Assembly: GCF_963678635.1 (NCBI RefSeq)
Contig: NC_087067.1
Span: 21,955,547-22,019,546, forward strand
Reading direction: 5' to 3'
Origin: Symsagittifera roscoffensis
Lineage: Eukaryota > Xenacoelomorpha > Acoela > Convolutidae
DNA: 64,000 nucleotides
Numbering within the stretch: the first letter of the stretch is position 1; each line of letters starts with the position of its first letter. The notes under the pieces were generated by a model. The model saw only the letters and a list, made by a program, of their open reading frames with translations, was not told the origin of the DNA and ran no database searches. Shown here one piece after another: positions 33,847-46,301 of this stretch. A program made the translations under genes and the position numbers.

Positions 33847-34266
33847 TCAGAAAACTGCGAAAAAAATGGAAAACGATTAACGATATTCAACTGATTGAAT
33901 TTTGAGAGAAAAAAACGACACGAACAAGATCCGCCCAGCCAATGATGAATTATCAAGACGCCAGTATCAGACCAGTAATGAAGGGACTGTTGAACTGAAA
34001 AGCAAAATAATTTTGTAAATTGATTCATAATTATTTTTCTTAATAATTCACTATTTCCGTCTATTCTTCTCAATTATTGCTTGCTCATAATCTTGCAGTT
34101 AAGAAAGTCGTATACAATTTATGATAGGATACGAAGTATAAATTAACCATCCGCCTTTCGAAGAAATGGCTCAGAAAAAAAGTATTGCAGTACGATAGTG
34201 TCGTAAAATTTTATTTTACAAAGTGATCTTGAGTACCGAAAATTATTTCAATCCAAAGCAAAACAG

Positions 34267-34678
34267 AACAAGACTGCTCGTATCAGGGCGAAGCCCTGAA
34301 TGTTCCGACTGCCTTTTGAGGTTTATGGAGCAGTAATAACATTAAACATATATACTTGAATAATTTCAGCTTCTTTCAAACAATTTGCAACAATTTCTAA
34401 GACGAATTAAATTTCCGCTTACGCTATAATAGCGCGAAATATATCGCGCGTTAATTGTCCCAAATTGGTAAAAATGGCAATCTTCAAACCCCCATAACTT
34501 TACGAAAAATGATCACAGGTGAAGTATCTTTTCAAATTTAAGCTCAAAACAACAATAGCTTTTGAATGATAAAAAAATTCCGTCAAAAAAGGCTAGTTAA
34601 AAAGTCGAAATTTGTCTGAAGAAAAAAAAACCCACCCCGAGCACAAATATTCCGTTACTTTTGTATCGAAGTCGGAAC
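34267..34678 (-). mobile_element. family A element with internal deletion
   Basis: Both ends are present (AACAAGACTGCTCGTATCAG; CGAAGTCGGAAC) with the core GCGCGAAATATATCGCGCG, but about 130 bp beside the right end is missing. It lies about 420 bp downstream of the first secreted-protein gene. Confidence 0.65.
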
Positions 34679-34799
34679 ACTAATTCTTTACTTGAAACTG
34701 CGGAAGAGACAAGACTTTTAAAACGGAGTTCCATGGATAAAATTCAATTAATTGGTTTTCATTGTCAATGTCAATGAAAGTTGAATTTAATTGACTACT

Positions 34800-34860
34800 G
34801 TTCCGACATTCGATACGAAAGTAACGGAATATTTGTGCTCGGAATGGGTTTTTTTTCAAT
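34800..34860 (+). mobile_element. family A left-end fragment
   Basis: GTTCCGACATTCGATACGAA, then TTTGTGCTCGGAATGGG, after which the similarity stops. Confidence 0.6.
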
Positions 34861-35059
34861 GTACACAAATTAGTTAAAACTTTTCAAACTAAAGTTGGTT
34901 ACCTGCTGTTCGTTTCAACATTTTTCTGCGCAACTTTTGTTTTTGTTTCATTTTTTCCTTTTCTATTTTTCCTTTCAACTACTCTTTAACAATAAACAAG
35001 AGGATGGCAACGTTTTTATGTTAGTATATATGTGGGCATGTTTGTATATACTAAACTTG

Positions 35060-35290
35060 AGATAGATTGCGATCAGAAACTACGCAATTTTTGCCAAAAT
35101 TTTCCAAAAAGCGCTTAAAAACGACTTTTTTAACCTATTTTTTCAAAAACTTGATTGCGGCGAGGAACGCGCAAAATTTTTTGGCAAACTTGTTGATTAT
35201 TTTGTTTTTGGGGAGCTCAGAATACTATTTTAGCCGATATAGAAAACGCTCATTGATTTGAAAATGACTATACTTGATTTTGTGTTCTGA
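35060..35290. repeat. family E dispersed repeat, decayed
   Basis: CCAAAAAGCGCTTAAAAACG, GATTGCGGCGAGGAACGCGC and a GTCGACCTC end correspond to blocks of the 3055-3375 and 5345-5575 copies. Confidence 0.4.
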
Positions 35291-35844
35291 TTATAGTCGA
35301 CCTCTGTTTTCACTTTAATGTCTGAAGGCGACATGGGAATAGATTGAAATGACAATATTTTACACCCCATACATCTAATAGATTCGATTTCTTTAGATGC
35401 GTATTAAACTTTTTTCTTTCAAAGTCCCTGAAATTTCATTTTCAGATTCTATTCAATTTTCTGCTTTTCTCAGTACTTCTTCAAAACAAAAATTATGTAC
35501 TAGATTTAAAGTTCAACTTTCGAAAAAAGAGTTCAGTACAACAGTGCTGAAGCACAGGAGAGGCGAATTTGAAAAAAAAAATTGCGAGAATAACAAAAAA
35601 ATTTACAGAAAATTTTTTAGAATAGCCACAACAAAACTAACCGAAAAAGCTCGTATCGAGAATTCCATATGTCCTTCAACGTTTTTGAAACATTTTTTGA
35701 AGAAACCAATAAAAAAATTGATAACAGATTTTTCTTGAAAACTTAACCCACATGCTATGCTCAGTACAAAATGATGTATTTTTTATCTAGAAACACAATT
35801 TTAACACCAATTTTTTTACAATTTCAGTTTGGATCAATTTATGA

Positions 35845-36312
35845 ACGGATTGAAGAGCGTGTTAATTGTCCCAAATTAGCAAAATTGGCAAATTTAGATT
35901 TCAAACCCCATTCCTTTTCAAATAATAATCAAAGGTAAAATTTTATATATTAAAATTTTTTTAAACTCTATCCATTATTGCCTTTCAAATGTTATTAAAT
36001 TAATTCAGAAAAGATAAGTTTTAAATTCAAAATTGGTCTTGAGAAAAACAACCGCCCGAGCACAAATTTTCCGTCACTTTCTTCGAAAGTATTCATAACA
36101 AGACTACTCGTATCAGCGCGAAGCCCTGAAAACTCCGGCTTCCTTTTAAAATCAATTGAGCTGCAATCTCATTGAAATTAAGCTCAGGACAACAATGCTT
36201 AAGAACAACACCTACTTTAAATGTAATTTTCTAAAAGTCTAATTAAAAATTCGATATAAAAAAAATACCCCGAGCACAATTATTCCGTTTTCTCGTTACG
36301 AAATTCGAAACA
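35845..36312 (-). mobile_element. two decayed family A copies in a row
   Basis: The left part of one copy (35845-36092, ending TTCTTCGAAAGTATTCATA) abuts the right end of another (ACAAGACTACTCGTATCAGC, 36098) that runs to AAATTCGAAACAA at 36312 with its interior largely deleted. Same-orientation neighbours again. Confidence 0.55.
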
Positions 36313-38262
36313 ATAATATAGGCTTGGTCTCCGACAAATATTTTGCGGAAAATTTACGCTCAGTGTAGTTTTTTGGTTTTTTTTTCGACAGTTTTCAATT
36401 TTAACAAGCGCTTCTATTGAACTGCCCTGCGCAAAATATTCGATATCACCTTTACCGCCTAACAAAGGCCGTAAAAACTAGGGCCGTAAATTAATGATTT
36501 TGTAAAAAGTAAATGATTAAAGTAATGCTTTACTGTACGTTGTGCTTTAAACTCCGTACGGGATGAACTGTTGAAGAAAATTTTCTGAAAACTTTCTGAA
36601 AAGTTTCTCAAAAAGACGTAAAAGAGGCCTTTATTGGAGATGCCACCCAACATGCTGATGCTTTTTTGGTGTTCTCCCAAGCTGAAATTTCATAGAATGT
36701 ATGGTTATAAGTTTTGGCTTCAAATTAAAATTCTTATTTAGTAATTGAACTATGCGTGATAACTGTTTAGCTTTCGTAACAATATAATAATATAATAATT
36801 ATAAATTGTTTCCAAGCGATATCTTGTTACAAAGTTATTCATAAAAAATTTATAAGTGCAAATTAGAATCGTTTGGCAGAACACCATTAAGCCAACACGG
36901 CCCATTTTCAGGTGTCTCATTTATTGGGTTCTGTCAATACTTAAGCCTAACCGGTCCTAAAACATAATTTTTGTTTTCGATGCCATGGCTAAACAAAACG
37001 AAGAAGCTAAAGAAACTGTTATTTGATTGATATTGATAAGAAATCGCGAGAAATTAGCTACTGATTACTCGATTAAAAACTGACAAAAACAATAAGGTTT
37101 TTCAATTTTGAAATCGAATATTAAGTTCCCAATTTATCACAAAAAATGAAATCAGGTTTTCTTGTTTGTCAGGTTTTCTAAAACACTGCTTTGTAAATAG
37201 GTCAAGAACTCCAAAAATATTATTGCCAAGGTTTGCATCTGCTTACAAAAAGAAGCCTAAAATGATCTGCTGATACAAAAGAAGTCTAAAATGATCGAAT
37301 ATCCTTTACATAATTTAAAGCATGTTGGAACATATAATCAGCAGAGTTTTAGTCAGTTAAGTAATTAATCAGAGCTATTTTTTGTTTTGAGCTATTCAAC
37401 TATTTTGTTTAAAGTTCCTAAAATACACAAAAAGTTTGAATTTGATTTGAGTGAAAACTAAACCAAATCAAATGTAACAAATATCTTTTTCCTCCAGTTG
37501 TTTTTTTTCGCATTGTCTATTCCTTAAAATATTCGAACGAATTGCTTTTGTCGCTTTTTGATTTATTTTTGATTTAAATTTTAATGCCTGATGTGTTAGA
37601 AAATATTTGCATTAAAAATATACTCATTTGAACTGATCGTTCACTGACAAGTTCTCAATTTTAATAGAGTTGTCCAATTTAGTACTCGTATGCGGAAATG
37701 GTTAAGTTTTTCACAAAACCCGCGTTTTTTAATATGTTTTCAAACGTACTCCCTGATATTAAAATATATTTGAAAAAAGCGGTTTCTGGAAGAAAAAAAA
37801 TGTAAAGTTAGTAGGCCAAATGGTGTTAAAAAACTATACCAAATGAAATTTCATTGAGCATTGTGACATTGTTATGCACTAAGGTATAGAAAAACATGAA
37901 AAAATACGGAATCAATATAGCAAATTGTTTCTTTTTCAAAAAGCGAGATTTAGTCCTAGATTTCTGTAGAAGTCCTTGAATGTGTAGGTCATCAGGTCGA
38001 ATCATTTCTTTTCTTAAATGAAGTTGAACTCAAATTAGAACGAAGTTGCAGTTGAAGGAGAAAACCCCAATTCGACAAATATTACATCAGAAACAAAAAC
38101 AGTACCATTTCAAATCAAACAAGATTACCAACCAATGAGAACCGAGTAAGGAAGGTGTGAGTTGTAGCCATATTGTTCAAATTCTTGATTTCTAAAATAG
38201 TTCTGCTTTTTCGAGTAAAAAACATCTTCGATTTATTAGTAGTTTTCATAGTGGAAATCAGA
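36313..38262. other. unassigned AT-rich intergenic DNA
   Basis: No supported gene. Short frames are shadows or AT-rich noise. It precedes the second secreted-protein gene. Confidence 0.35.
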
Positions 38263-38697
38263 ATGTATAAAGCTATTAAATTTGCTACTTTTTTGCTATT
38301 GATTATACCATATTGTGAGTCCAGATCAACGCCCAGTGAATCGACTGACCCAATTTTCCATTTGCAAATATCACGACCAAAATCCACCCTCCGTCAGTTG
38401 CCAGAGTTTGATGGTGACTTCACGAAATTACTTCACGATCGTAAACAGGGCCACGCCCTGAAAACGGATCCCAAATCAAATTCAGTGAGCTACCCATTAA
38501 CAAATGACTCCGATACAATGACTCACCGATTCCAAGCCGCAAGGAAACTTTTAGGAGCTTCGGAAAAACAATTTTGCGATCCAACTTGGCACGATGCAGC
38601 TTACGCCAAATACTTGGATTGCCTCAAAAATGCAACGAGAATAACTCAAGTCCATTTGTGTGTTAGCTTCTACAATATCGGAGCTTTCAACAACTGA
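38263..38697 (+). CDS. small secreted protein, paralogue 2
   Basis: A 144-residue frame from ATG 38263 (MYKAIKFATFLLLIIPYCESR). It has a signal peptide of about 20 residues, a variable polar middle (including LPEFDGDFTKLLHDRKQG) and a C-terminal block with YAKYLDCLKNATRITQ, then LCVSFYNIGAFNN. That block matches paralogue 1 in both cysteines, their 15-residue spacing, the ATxxxQ motif and the FYNIGAFN end, while the middle regions are hardly alignable. Same strand as paralogue 1 and 4.4 kb away, so an old tandem duplication. The frame is open upstream to 38173 without another ATG, so this methionine, directly before the hydrophobic segment, is preferred. A third cysteine (QFCDPTW) has no partner in paralogue 1. 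No known family is recognised. Confidence 0.75.
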   Translation: MYKAIKFATFLLLIIPYCESRSTPSESTDPIFHLQISRPKSTLRQLPEFDGDFTKLLHDRKQGHALKTDPKSNSVSYPLTNDSDTMTHRFQAARKLLGASEKQFCDPTWHDAAYAKYLDCLKNATRITQVHLCVSFYNIGAFNN

Positions 38698-39009
38698 ATT
38701 CTGCATATTCCTTAATTATTTACAATTAACATTAGAAATAGAATGCATAGTCGTTGTTTGTATCATAAAAAGTTTATATATATTTTTTAGATAATCTTGC
38801 TTTTTTAACTGAACAATTTTAATATCCGCAATTTACAAACTTATCAATCATTTTATCATCATTTTGGGCTGTTAAAGCAAATTCGGTTAACGATGAATTA
38901 GTGATAAATTTTCGGGCAGCTCAACCCGGGTTGCTTTAGGTGTAGAATTAAGCCAATAATTGGAATCTGTCTGTATTGAGGCGAATGACTCAATACAAAA
39001 TAGGCTTGT

Positions 39010-39465
39010 TAAACTCACCTAAAATATGTTTCTAAAGGCGCCTTTGGCCCAATATTTATTAGTTTCGAAGGGAAGCGCGTGCCGAAATACGGTGATTTTT
39101 TAGTAACAAATTTAGATCGGATTTTGAAAAGTTGTTGATAGAAAAATCGCATTTTTGCGGCGCAAATTGTTTGAGCACAAAAGCTCGGCGCTAATACATA
39201 TATTAATTAGGCTAGTTCGCGCCAAAACAACGCGACTTTTTGTCAACAATTTTGATAATTTGAAATAAAATTTTGCTTGAAAGTTTGAAATTTTGCTCCT
39301 GCTCCCCTTCAAAGTTAAAATATACTGGCACAGAAGGCATTTTTAGAACAGTTTCAGGGTTGGTCGCCGAAATTGGATGTCATAAAACAATACCAAAGGA
39401 AGAGTCTTTGGTTGGTGAGGGGTTTCGAATTCCTGATATGGATCCGCCTCCCCCTAAGTCCGTCC
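39010..39465. repeat. family E dispersed repeat, decayed
   Basis: AAAGGCGCCTTTGG, GGTTGGTCGCCGAAATTGG and GGATCCGCCTCCCCC correspond to family E blocks, in a larger and more diverged copy. Confidence 0.35.
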
Positions 39466-40340
39466 TTGCTTCCATTGATCAACACAAACTTCATGGCAAA
39501 TTGCTATTCCTCAATGCTTGGGAACTTTAATGTAACAAAATTTGATATTTCTTATTTTCTGCCTAAAACTTTAGCTCAAAAAATGATAATTTTTTTCTTT
39601 TTGTCCCCAATTTTTTGTTAGTTTTGTTCAATATTCAGCCGATAGACTGAATAATTTGCTGTTTTGTATATCCATAGCACTAATCACTGTCTGAAAACTT
39701 TGATGAAATTGAAGTTTTTATGAAAAGCAGGAATAAAATCTGGAAAATCAGGAGATATATTTTTTATCATATGTCAAAATTTTACCGAGAAATCTCGAAT
39801 ACACAATTTAGAAAAAAATACTAAAAGAACAAAAAATTTCTCCCGCTTCACTGATTGAAATATATAAATTGCAATTTTTCAGACTGTAAATAATCAAAGC
39901 AAACAAATAGAAAAAAGGCTATAAAAATCTGCTGGTTTTCCAGGTTTTGTATCCCCTTTTCTTATTTGTTTGCTGTTAAATTTTACAGTCTCAAGAAATT
40001 GCAACTTTTACCTTTCAATCAGTGAAGCAAGAGAAAAATGTTTGCCATAGTCTTTTTTACTCATTTGTATATTAGTGATTGATTGGAAATTAGACAAAAA
40101 GATTTTCTCATCGATTGTGAGGAAATAGTCTCAATTAATCCACAAGGTAGTCTCATTTTTTTTAAAAAAAATTTTAGGTCAAAAATAATTTTGATTACGG
40201 GTCTGAAAATGTCAGTTTTCACCAATTGTAAAAAGTTTTGTCGCGATGTGAAATTATAAGAAATAACAGAGTTCGGAAAAGTAGTCCAACCAAACATTGA
40301 ATATTCCTCGTTCAAACATTTCCCATCGCAGGATCTTTTT
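39466..40340. other. unassigned AT-rich DNA
   Basis: No gene or repeat was recognised. Confidence 0.3.
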
Positions 40341-40344
40341 TTTG

Positions 40345-41068
40345 CTCTGACTTTCGAATAAAACGGAATGTTTATGATTAGGGGTGATTTTTTTTATTCA
40401 GTCAATATTCAGCGATCGAAAAAATATTTTTATACCTCCGGAAATTTTTTTGCCTCATTGAAGATATTGTCTCCCTGAAATATTTTACGTCCGATCAGTT
40501 TTTGCAAAGTTTTGAGAGTTGGAAAAATGCCATTTTGGCTAGGCTCTGGACTAATTTATGCACCCTTTGAAGATTTCATTCATATTGCTGAAACTGTAAC
40601 ACAAAATACTAACGCGTGTCCAAATATACCGCTCAACAAAATCGTTCCAAATTGAATTGAGGCTAGCTAATCTAAACTGCTCATTGAAGATATTGACTCC
40701 CTGAAATATTTTACGTCCGATCAGTTTTTGCAAAGTTTTGAGACTTGGAAATATGCCATTTTGGCTAGGCTCTGGACTAATTTATGCACGCTTTGAAGAT
40801 TTCATTCATAATGCTGAAACTGTAACACGAAATATTAACGCGTGTCCAAATATACCGCTCAACAAAATCGTTCCAAATTGAATTGAGGCTAGCTAATCTG
40901 TCTTTTTAATTTCGTACCAGTCGAATTTTCACATCACACTTGATCTTTGATATCGACCAAAATTTAGTAGTTTTTCAATATTTTCTTTTTCCAAAAAATA
41001 TTCGATTTGAATGAAGGGGAAGTCGGAACATTCAGGTTTCTGCCCTGATATACGAGCAGTTTTGTTTT
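40345..41068 (+). mobile_element. family A subfamily 2 element with internal tandem duplication
   Basis: Left end CTGACTTTCGAATAAAACGG; right end GTCGGAACATTCAGG, then CCTGATATACGAGCAGTTTTG. A segment beginning TCATTGAAGATATTG and ending GAGGCTAGCTAATCT occurs twice (about 40456-40675 and 40681-40901, offset 226 bp) with few differences. Confidence 0.6.
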
Positions 41069-42294
41069 CTTCTCCACTTATTCATAAAATGTTTAATTGG
41101 CAAACAATTTGACATTTATGAGAGTAAAAACTTAAACTTGCTTTTAGTTTTGTCCACTAGTGTAGCTCACAATTATGGACTAATTTTAAATTTGAGGTTA
41201 TCAAAACAAATTCTGAAAACAAAGTTATAGGTGTTAAATTTTGAAGAAATTTGGTCAACATTTTCCCAGGTAGCCATGTTACACAATCTTATATATCATT
41301 AAGGGATACGCTTTGTTATACGCATTGACATCATTACAAAATACGCATTGACATGAACTTGTATTAGATTGTTAAAACCCGAGGAATGCAGCTTCATATT
41401 ATGCCTGAAGGAGTGCTTCACATTTGATGGGGTGCCTGCGGCTGTTTACTTTTTGTTGGGTGTTTTTTAGTAAGAGTTTTTTGGCAATCGAACTTAATTA
41501 AATCAAATTTATTAGTTTAATACATTGACCTGCAGCCCTTTTTGACAAACTTTTTTGGTTTGAATAATGCCAAAATAGAAATAATTCGGAATATAATAAA
41601 GCATTTTAATGACTCTCCATATAATGCTGAAAAAGTAACGCAGTTTTTGTATTGTTCTAAATTGAGAGGAGAATTATTAATAATTGCTGTCGGCAGACAA
41701 AAAAAAAATCAATTTTTCGGAGACCATGAAAATGTTAGAATGAAACTAAAGGCTTTGAATTGGTACTTGAAAGTCTTATATGATATAATAATGAAGGTAA
41801 AATGAGTAAGCAAGTTAGTAGGCAGTCAGATTATTTTAGACTTCGTCTGATACGAAAAATTTTGTTTCAGTTTTTTTTTACTATCGCTGCGTTTCACAAT
41901 TGATCAATTTCTGTAGTTTTAGAAGCCACGGCATCCTTTTGATTTCATTAACATTAGTTTCAGACAACATGGATGTTCAACATCATAATAAATTAGGGCC
42001 GCTTTTTCTACAATGAACAATAAAACACTCCTCTTCCACAGGTGAACTTTTCAGAAAAAGATCATTCTGAAACATATTGAGGAATAGGAAATGAATTTTT
42101 AAATGATCTGAAAAATTTCATCTATTTCGAAAAAAAAAACATATGATGTCATATACTGCGCTAATTCTAAAACAACAGGTTATTCTTGCTTAGGCATTTT
42201 TTCAGCCTTTTTCAGAAAAAGAGAGCATGCTAAGGCAATTCCCGCACCAGTTAAAGAGGTCTGTTAAGTTAAACCTTGTGAAATTAAAATTAAA
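41069..42294. other. unassigned AT-rich DNA, one weak open frame
   Basis: An 87-codon plus frame at 41542-41805 has mixed composition (NIIKHFNDSPYNAEKVTQ) but begins without ATG and shows no domain. A family A right-end scrap lies at 41822-41865. Confidence 0.3.
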
Positions 42295-42895
42295 GCAACA
42301 CTGCTCGTATCAGTGTAAAGCAACATGTTAAGGTCTATGAAGCAGTAATTGTACAATATTAACTTTTTAAAAATAAAATAGAAAAAAATTAAAAATTTGC
42401 TGAGAACTTTTAATCATAATCATCAATTACTCACTCGCCATATAAAGTAAAGACAAACAAAACTGGCTGTATCAAAACAAAACCCTGACTGGTTTCAATT
42501 TCTATTGAGTCCTTTTAATTAAAAAAAAATGATGAAACTTTCAAAACAGAATGAAAAAAGCTTCAATTATTTTTTAATTTTTTTTAAAAACATACCCCAC
42601 ACGCTATCTAAAGTACAGAGTGATATAATTTGAGTTTAGCAAAGTTAAAAAAAATAGCACGAAGTATATCGCAATTTAATTGTCCCAAAATGGCCAGTTT
42701 TTAAACCTTTATAAGCCTACGAAAAAGGATCACAGATGAATAAACTTTTTTTATAATTGAGCTGAAAACAATTAATTTCGAACGATTTTTTAAAAATCCG
42801 TCAAAAACTGTAAGTTAAAAAGTCGGAGTTTGTCTGGAGAAAAAAAAACTACCCCGAGCACAAAAATCCGTCATTTTCTTTTGAAAATAGTAACT
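42295..42895 (-). mobile_element. family A, decayed, one copy within another
   Basis: A right end (CACTGCTCGTATCAGTGTAAAG) is followed by part of the interior, then a second right end (CTGGCTGTATCAAAACAAAACC, about 42455) and a full interior with ACTACCCCGAGCACAAAAATCC. Confidence 0.5.
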
Positions 42896-43879
42896 AAAAA
42901 TTTCCAATTTGCTTTTTAGTTTAATCGATACAATATATAACAAACTAAACATAGCCAATCGGCAGTTATTGCAGAGTAACAGCAAGAAAAAAAACGAACT
43001 TTTTTGAAAAACTTCAATTTTCAAAATTTAAAAAATTATATGCCCTTGAAGCTTTTTAAGCTGCAAGATTATTTCATGATTGTTTTTTTTAGTGAAATGA
43101 ACCAACTTTCCGAAAACTGGTTGAAAAAGTAGAGTTTTCATTTTGCTGAGAAATCTAAAAAGTAAGTTCTTTTTTCGAAACTATAAGTCGTTCACATTTT
43201 TTGCGCCCTTTCCAAGTTCGTATTTGAAGAGTGCTATCGACTTAATTTTCAGCCAATGAGTTTCAATTGAACTCAAAAAATTCAAATATATCTAGGTGCA
43301 TTAATGACTTTTCCTTTAAGAATAAAAAAGCAAACATATCAACAAACAAAATCTATATAAGAGTTTTCACTACGCTCAATACCTTTAAAAAACATAAGAG
43401 TTTCTAGCATTTTGTAGCAAAAGGAGTGTTTCAACACGTTTGGCGCACAAAAAACGGCCTTCTTCGCAGTTGCTCAACCAACTAATAAAATTGCTTTATA
43501 AAACGCGAAACTCAAAAAAATTGTGCGGAACTTTTTTCACTTTTTCACGCTGACAAGTTTTACCGGAGTGAAGAACATCAGAAGTCAATTCATTTTTCGA
43601 AATTAATTCGTCTGTTTTGTTATAAGCAGTTTTGCCCGCAATGTTTCTAGTTTTAGTTTAAAGCGAATTGAGGTAGCGGCCAATTGTTCCGATTCAAAAA
43701 ACAGTTGAAGATGATTTAGAGCCTTAACTAAATTGATCCAAATATTGAGTTGATTGACTCTAAACTTAGATTTTTTTCCATACTTACGTGACAGGGTATT
43801 AGTTGTACAATGTCAAAAAATTTTCTTTCAAAAATCTGTTTTTACAACAATTTTTGAAGAAATTGATAAAATAATTATG
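42896..43879. other. unassigned AT-rich DNA
   Basis: No gene or repeat was recognised. Confidence 0.3.
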
Positions 43880-44225
43880 CTCGAGTGGTTTTTTTTTCTC
43901 CAGCCAAATCTTTAATGGTTTTTTAGCATTTTTGACGGACATTTTTGGCGGAGATTTTCTCGGTTTTATGAATCATTCCAAAATGAACTGAGGCATGCTA
44001 TTTGCTCCAATTAACGTTTTGTTATATGCAAAACCTTAAATTTGTTTTTTACATCTTGCAATTTGTTAAAGTTTTTTTTTGAAAGTTCCGTTCAATTTTT
44101 AAAGCAAACACTACTCCATAAATTTAAAACTGGAATTTTCAGCTCTTCGCCTTGATATGAGCGGCTTTGTTGTTCCGACTTTTGATGAAAGTGAGATTGA
44201 TCCATGCGCGGGCTGTTTTTTATGT
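43880..44225 (+). mobile_element. family A, decayed, with a second left end attached
   Basis: The interior and right end of one copy (to TGAGCGGCTTTGTT, 44172) are followed directly by GTTCCGACTTTTGATGAAAG, the left end of another that fades by about 44225. Another head-to-tail junction. Confidence 0.5.
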
Positions 44226-44465
44226 TCGGACCAATTTTTGTGCCACTAGCCTAAAAGTGAATTAGGAATTGCTCAAAAAACAAGTTTTTAATGCCCGTAT
44301 TTGTTTGCCAAGAAATATCCAGTACTCATAGTCGTTCCAAAAGGATTTTGGAAACTAATTGGTCTTAACATTTCGACTCAAATCTTTCTCAATAATATCC
44401 ATGCATCCATGTTTTCTTAATACTGATTTTATTAACACTTAGATGCACATGCTATTTCTCTTTGC

Positions 44466-44685
44466 GGCTCTTTTCCAGTTCCCCCCCTTTAATTTTTTCT
44501 GAGATCCATTTAATGAAAGTCTATTTAAAATGACTTTTGATGTTATAAACTGCATTAAAACGTGTCAGCGTGAATAGGTGAACAAATTTCTACAATATTT
44601 CTAACATGCAAATTGCCGTGTAAACAATTTATAAACAGCTTTGTTTTGTAATTTTACAATGGGGTTGGGAAACTGGAAAAGAGCC
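44466..44685. mobile_element. family B MITE with 8-bp target duplication
   Basis: GGCTCTTTTCCAGTTCCCCC to GGGAAACTGGAAAAGAGCC, flanked by CTCTTTGC (44458-44465 and 44686-44693). Same CGTGTCAGCGTGAA subtype as 15911. Confidence 0.88.
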
Positions 44686-45705
44686 CTCTTTGCTTGCCTT
44701 TTTTATTTCTACCCTGTCTCAGACCTGACGTAGATCGTAGATCGGTTAAGGGGTAGTTTGCTTATTGACAACTTCTCGGTTTGTCAGTAAATTAACCGTA
44801 ATATACAAGTTAACAAAAAATAACGGCTCTTTTTCAGTCCCCATGCGCTTCGAAGAGTTTTTTCATTATGCTTAGAGGGTAACGCGAATTATTATTGATT
44901 GGTCGTATTAATTTCGTACGACTCAACGTTTTTTCACATTGATGTGTCAAAAATTTATAAGTTTTAAATTATTTTAATTGTTGAGTTAATGCTGGCTGTC
45001 TTCTTTTTACTCTCTAGGGTATCCTACTCGATGAGCAGTACTACTCTTTAGGATCTCCCTCCAGACATAATATATTGTTTTTGGCAATGTATATGTAGCT
45101 GGTAAAGTAATTCAAATTTCACATTTCAGGGACAGTCGGAACATTCGGGGCATTTGAGTGAGCATCTTGTGAATAACTTTATTTGTAACTTAACGAGGGT
45201 GGCGAAAACAAGAAAAGTGCCAAAAAACGACTTTCCATAAATTAATGTTTTTAAAAACAGAATTCAGCGTCATAAAATACGCAAAACTAGCAAAAGTAGC
45301 ATTTTCAAATCAGAGCCTGAAAACTTTTTGAGTTTTGTTTTGATCAGTCATTTGATCAGTTTCACACACTGCACTTTGTTCACCGGAAAATTCAAACAAA
45401 GTCACGACTTAGGGTTTGCTCCTGCGAGATCACTTTGCTTATTTAAAGGAGGGGCCATAACGGGAAATATCCCCATGATTTAAGAAACGGGGAAATACCC
45501 CAATCGTTCCAAATTATTCGAAGCAGGCTATATGTTGTAATTGCTAGTAGCGAAACATATCACTGTATTTATTGTGGCGAGTAGGGGGGATGATTTAATA
45601 AAGTCCAAGATATATTTTTTTTCATTTTAGTTTCAAAAATGCAACATTTTTTAAAGCAAACATTGTTTCATAGACCTCCAAAGCTTTGCCCTGATACGAG
45701 CAGTC

Positions 45706-45920
45706 GGCTCTTTTCCAGTTTCCTCCCCCCCCCCTTTCAAAACACCGAGTTTTTTGTTTGTTTCACAAGTTTTTACGGCTAAATGCGTGATGTTACGCTG
45801 TAAAGTATGAATAACAAATCTGTTCACAGTTGTCGATTTGTTCACCACGCCAAATTTCATTACACTATGACAACGTTAAATACACTTTTCAAAATTGAAT
45901 TTTAAAAAAGGGGGAATTGC
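45706..45920. mobile_element. family B MITE, right end decayed
   Basis: CGGCTCTTTTCCAGTTTCC with an expanded C run; interior GCGTGATGTTACGCTGTAAAG and GTTGTCGATTTGTTCACC; ends near AAAAGGGGGAATTGC. It abuts a family A right-end fragment (about 45480-45705, ending CCCTGATACGAGCAGTC). Confidence 0.65.
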
Positions 45921-46301
45921 AACGTTTTCCGTGATATTCATTCTATCGATTATCTGTACGATAATGCGTTTCCGAGTTTAAAATACATGCCAATTTAAAA
46001 TACATGCCAATTAAAATATTTTACAAGCCAATTGTGATGAATTTAGCGGCTCAAAAATAGTAACAAATTATAGTGAGTCATCTTAAAATGTTTACCATAA
46101 CGCGCGAGGAACATACTTAAAAAAAAGTTCCCCATTTTTTAAACTTGTTCCTCTGTTTTATGCATCTATTTTTACTCCACAGACGTTTAAGGGCATTCGG
46201 AACATTCAGGGCGTCGGCAACATTCAGGTCATTTGGAAAACAAGTTAAGAATACATCAATTTTTATGAACGAATTCAAACTTTATCTTTATAAAAAACTT
46301 G

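Noticed and set aside
35397-35738. 113-codon plus frame starting at ATG
   Set aside because: Lysine- and phenylalanine-rich composition expected of random AT-rich DNA, with no signal peptide, domain or splice context.
38115-38387. 90-codon open frame on minus
   Set aside because: Antisense shadow of the second secreted-protein gene.
41542-41805. 87-codon plus frame
   Set aside because: No ATG start, no clear acceptor and no domain; mentioned only as a weak possibility.
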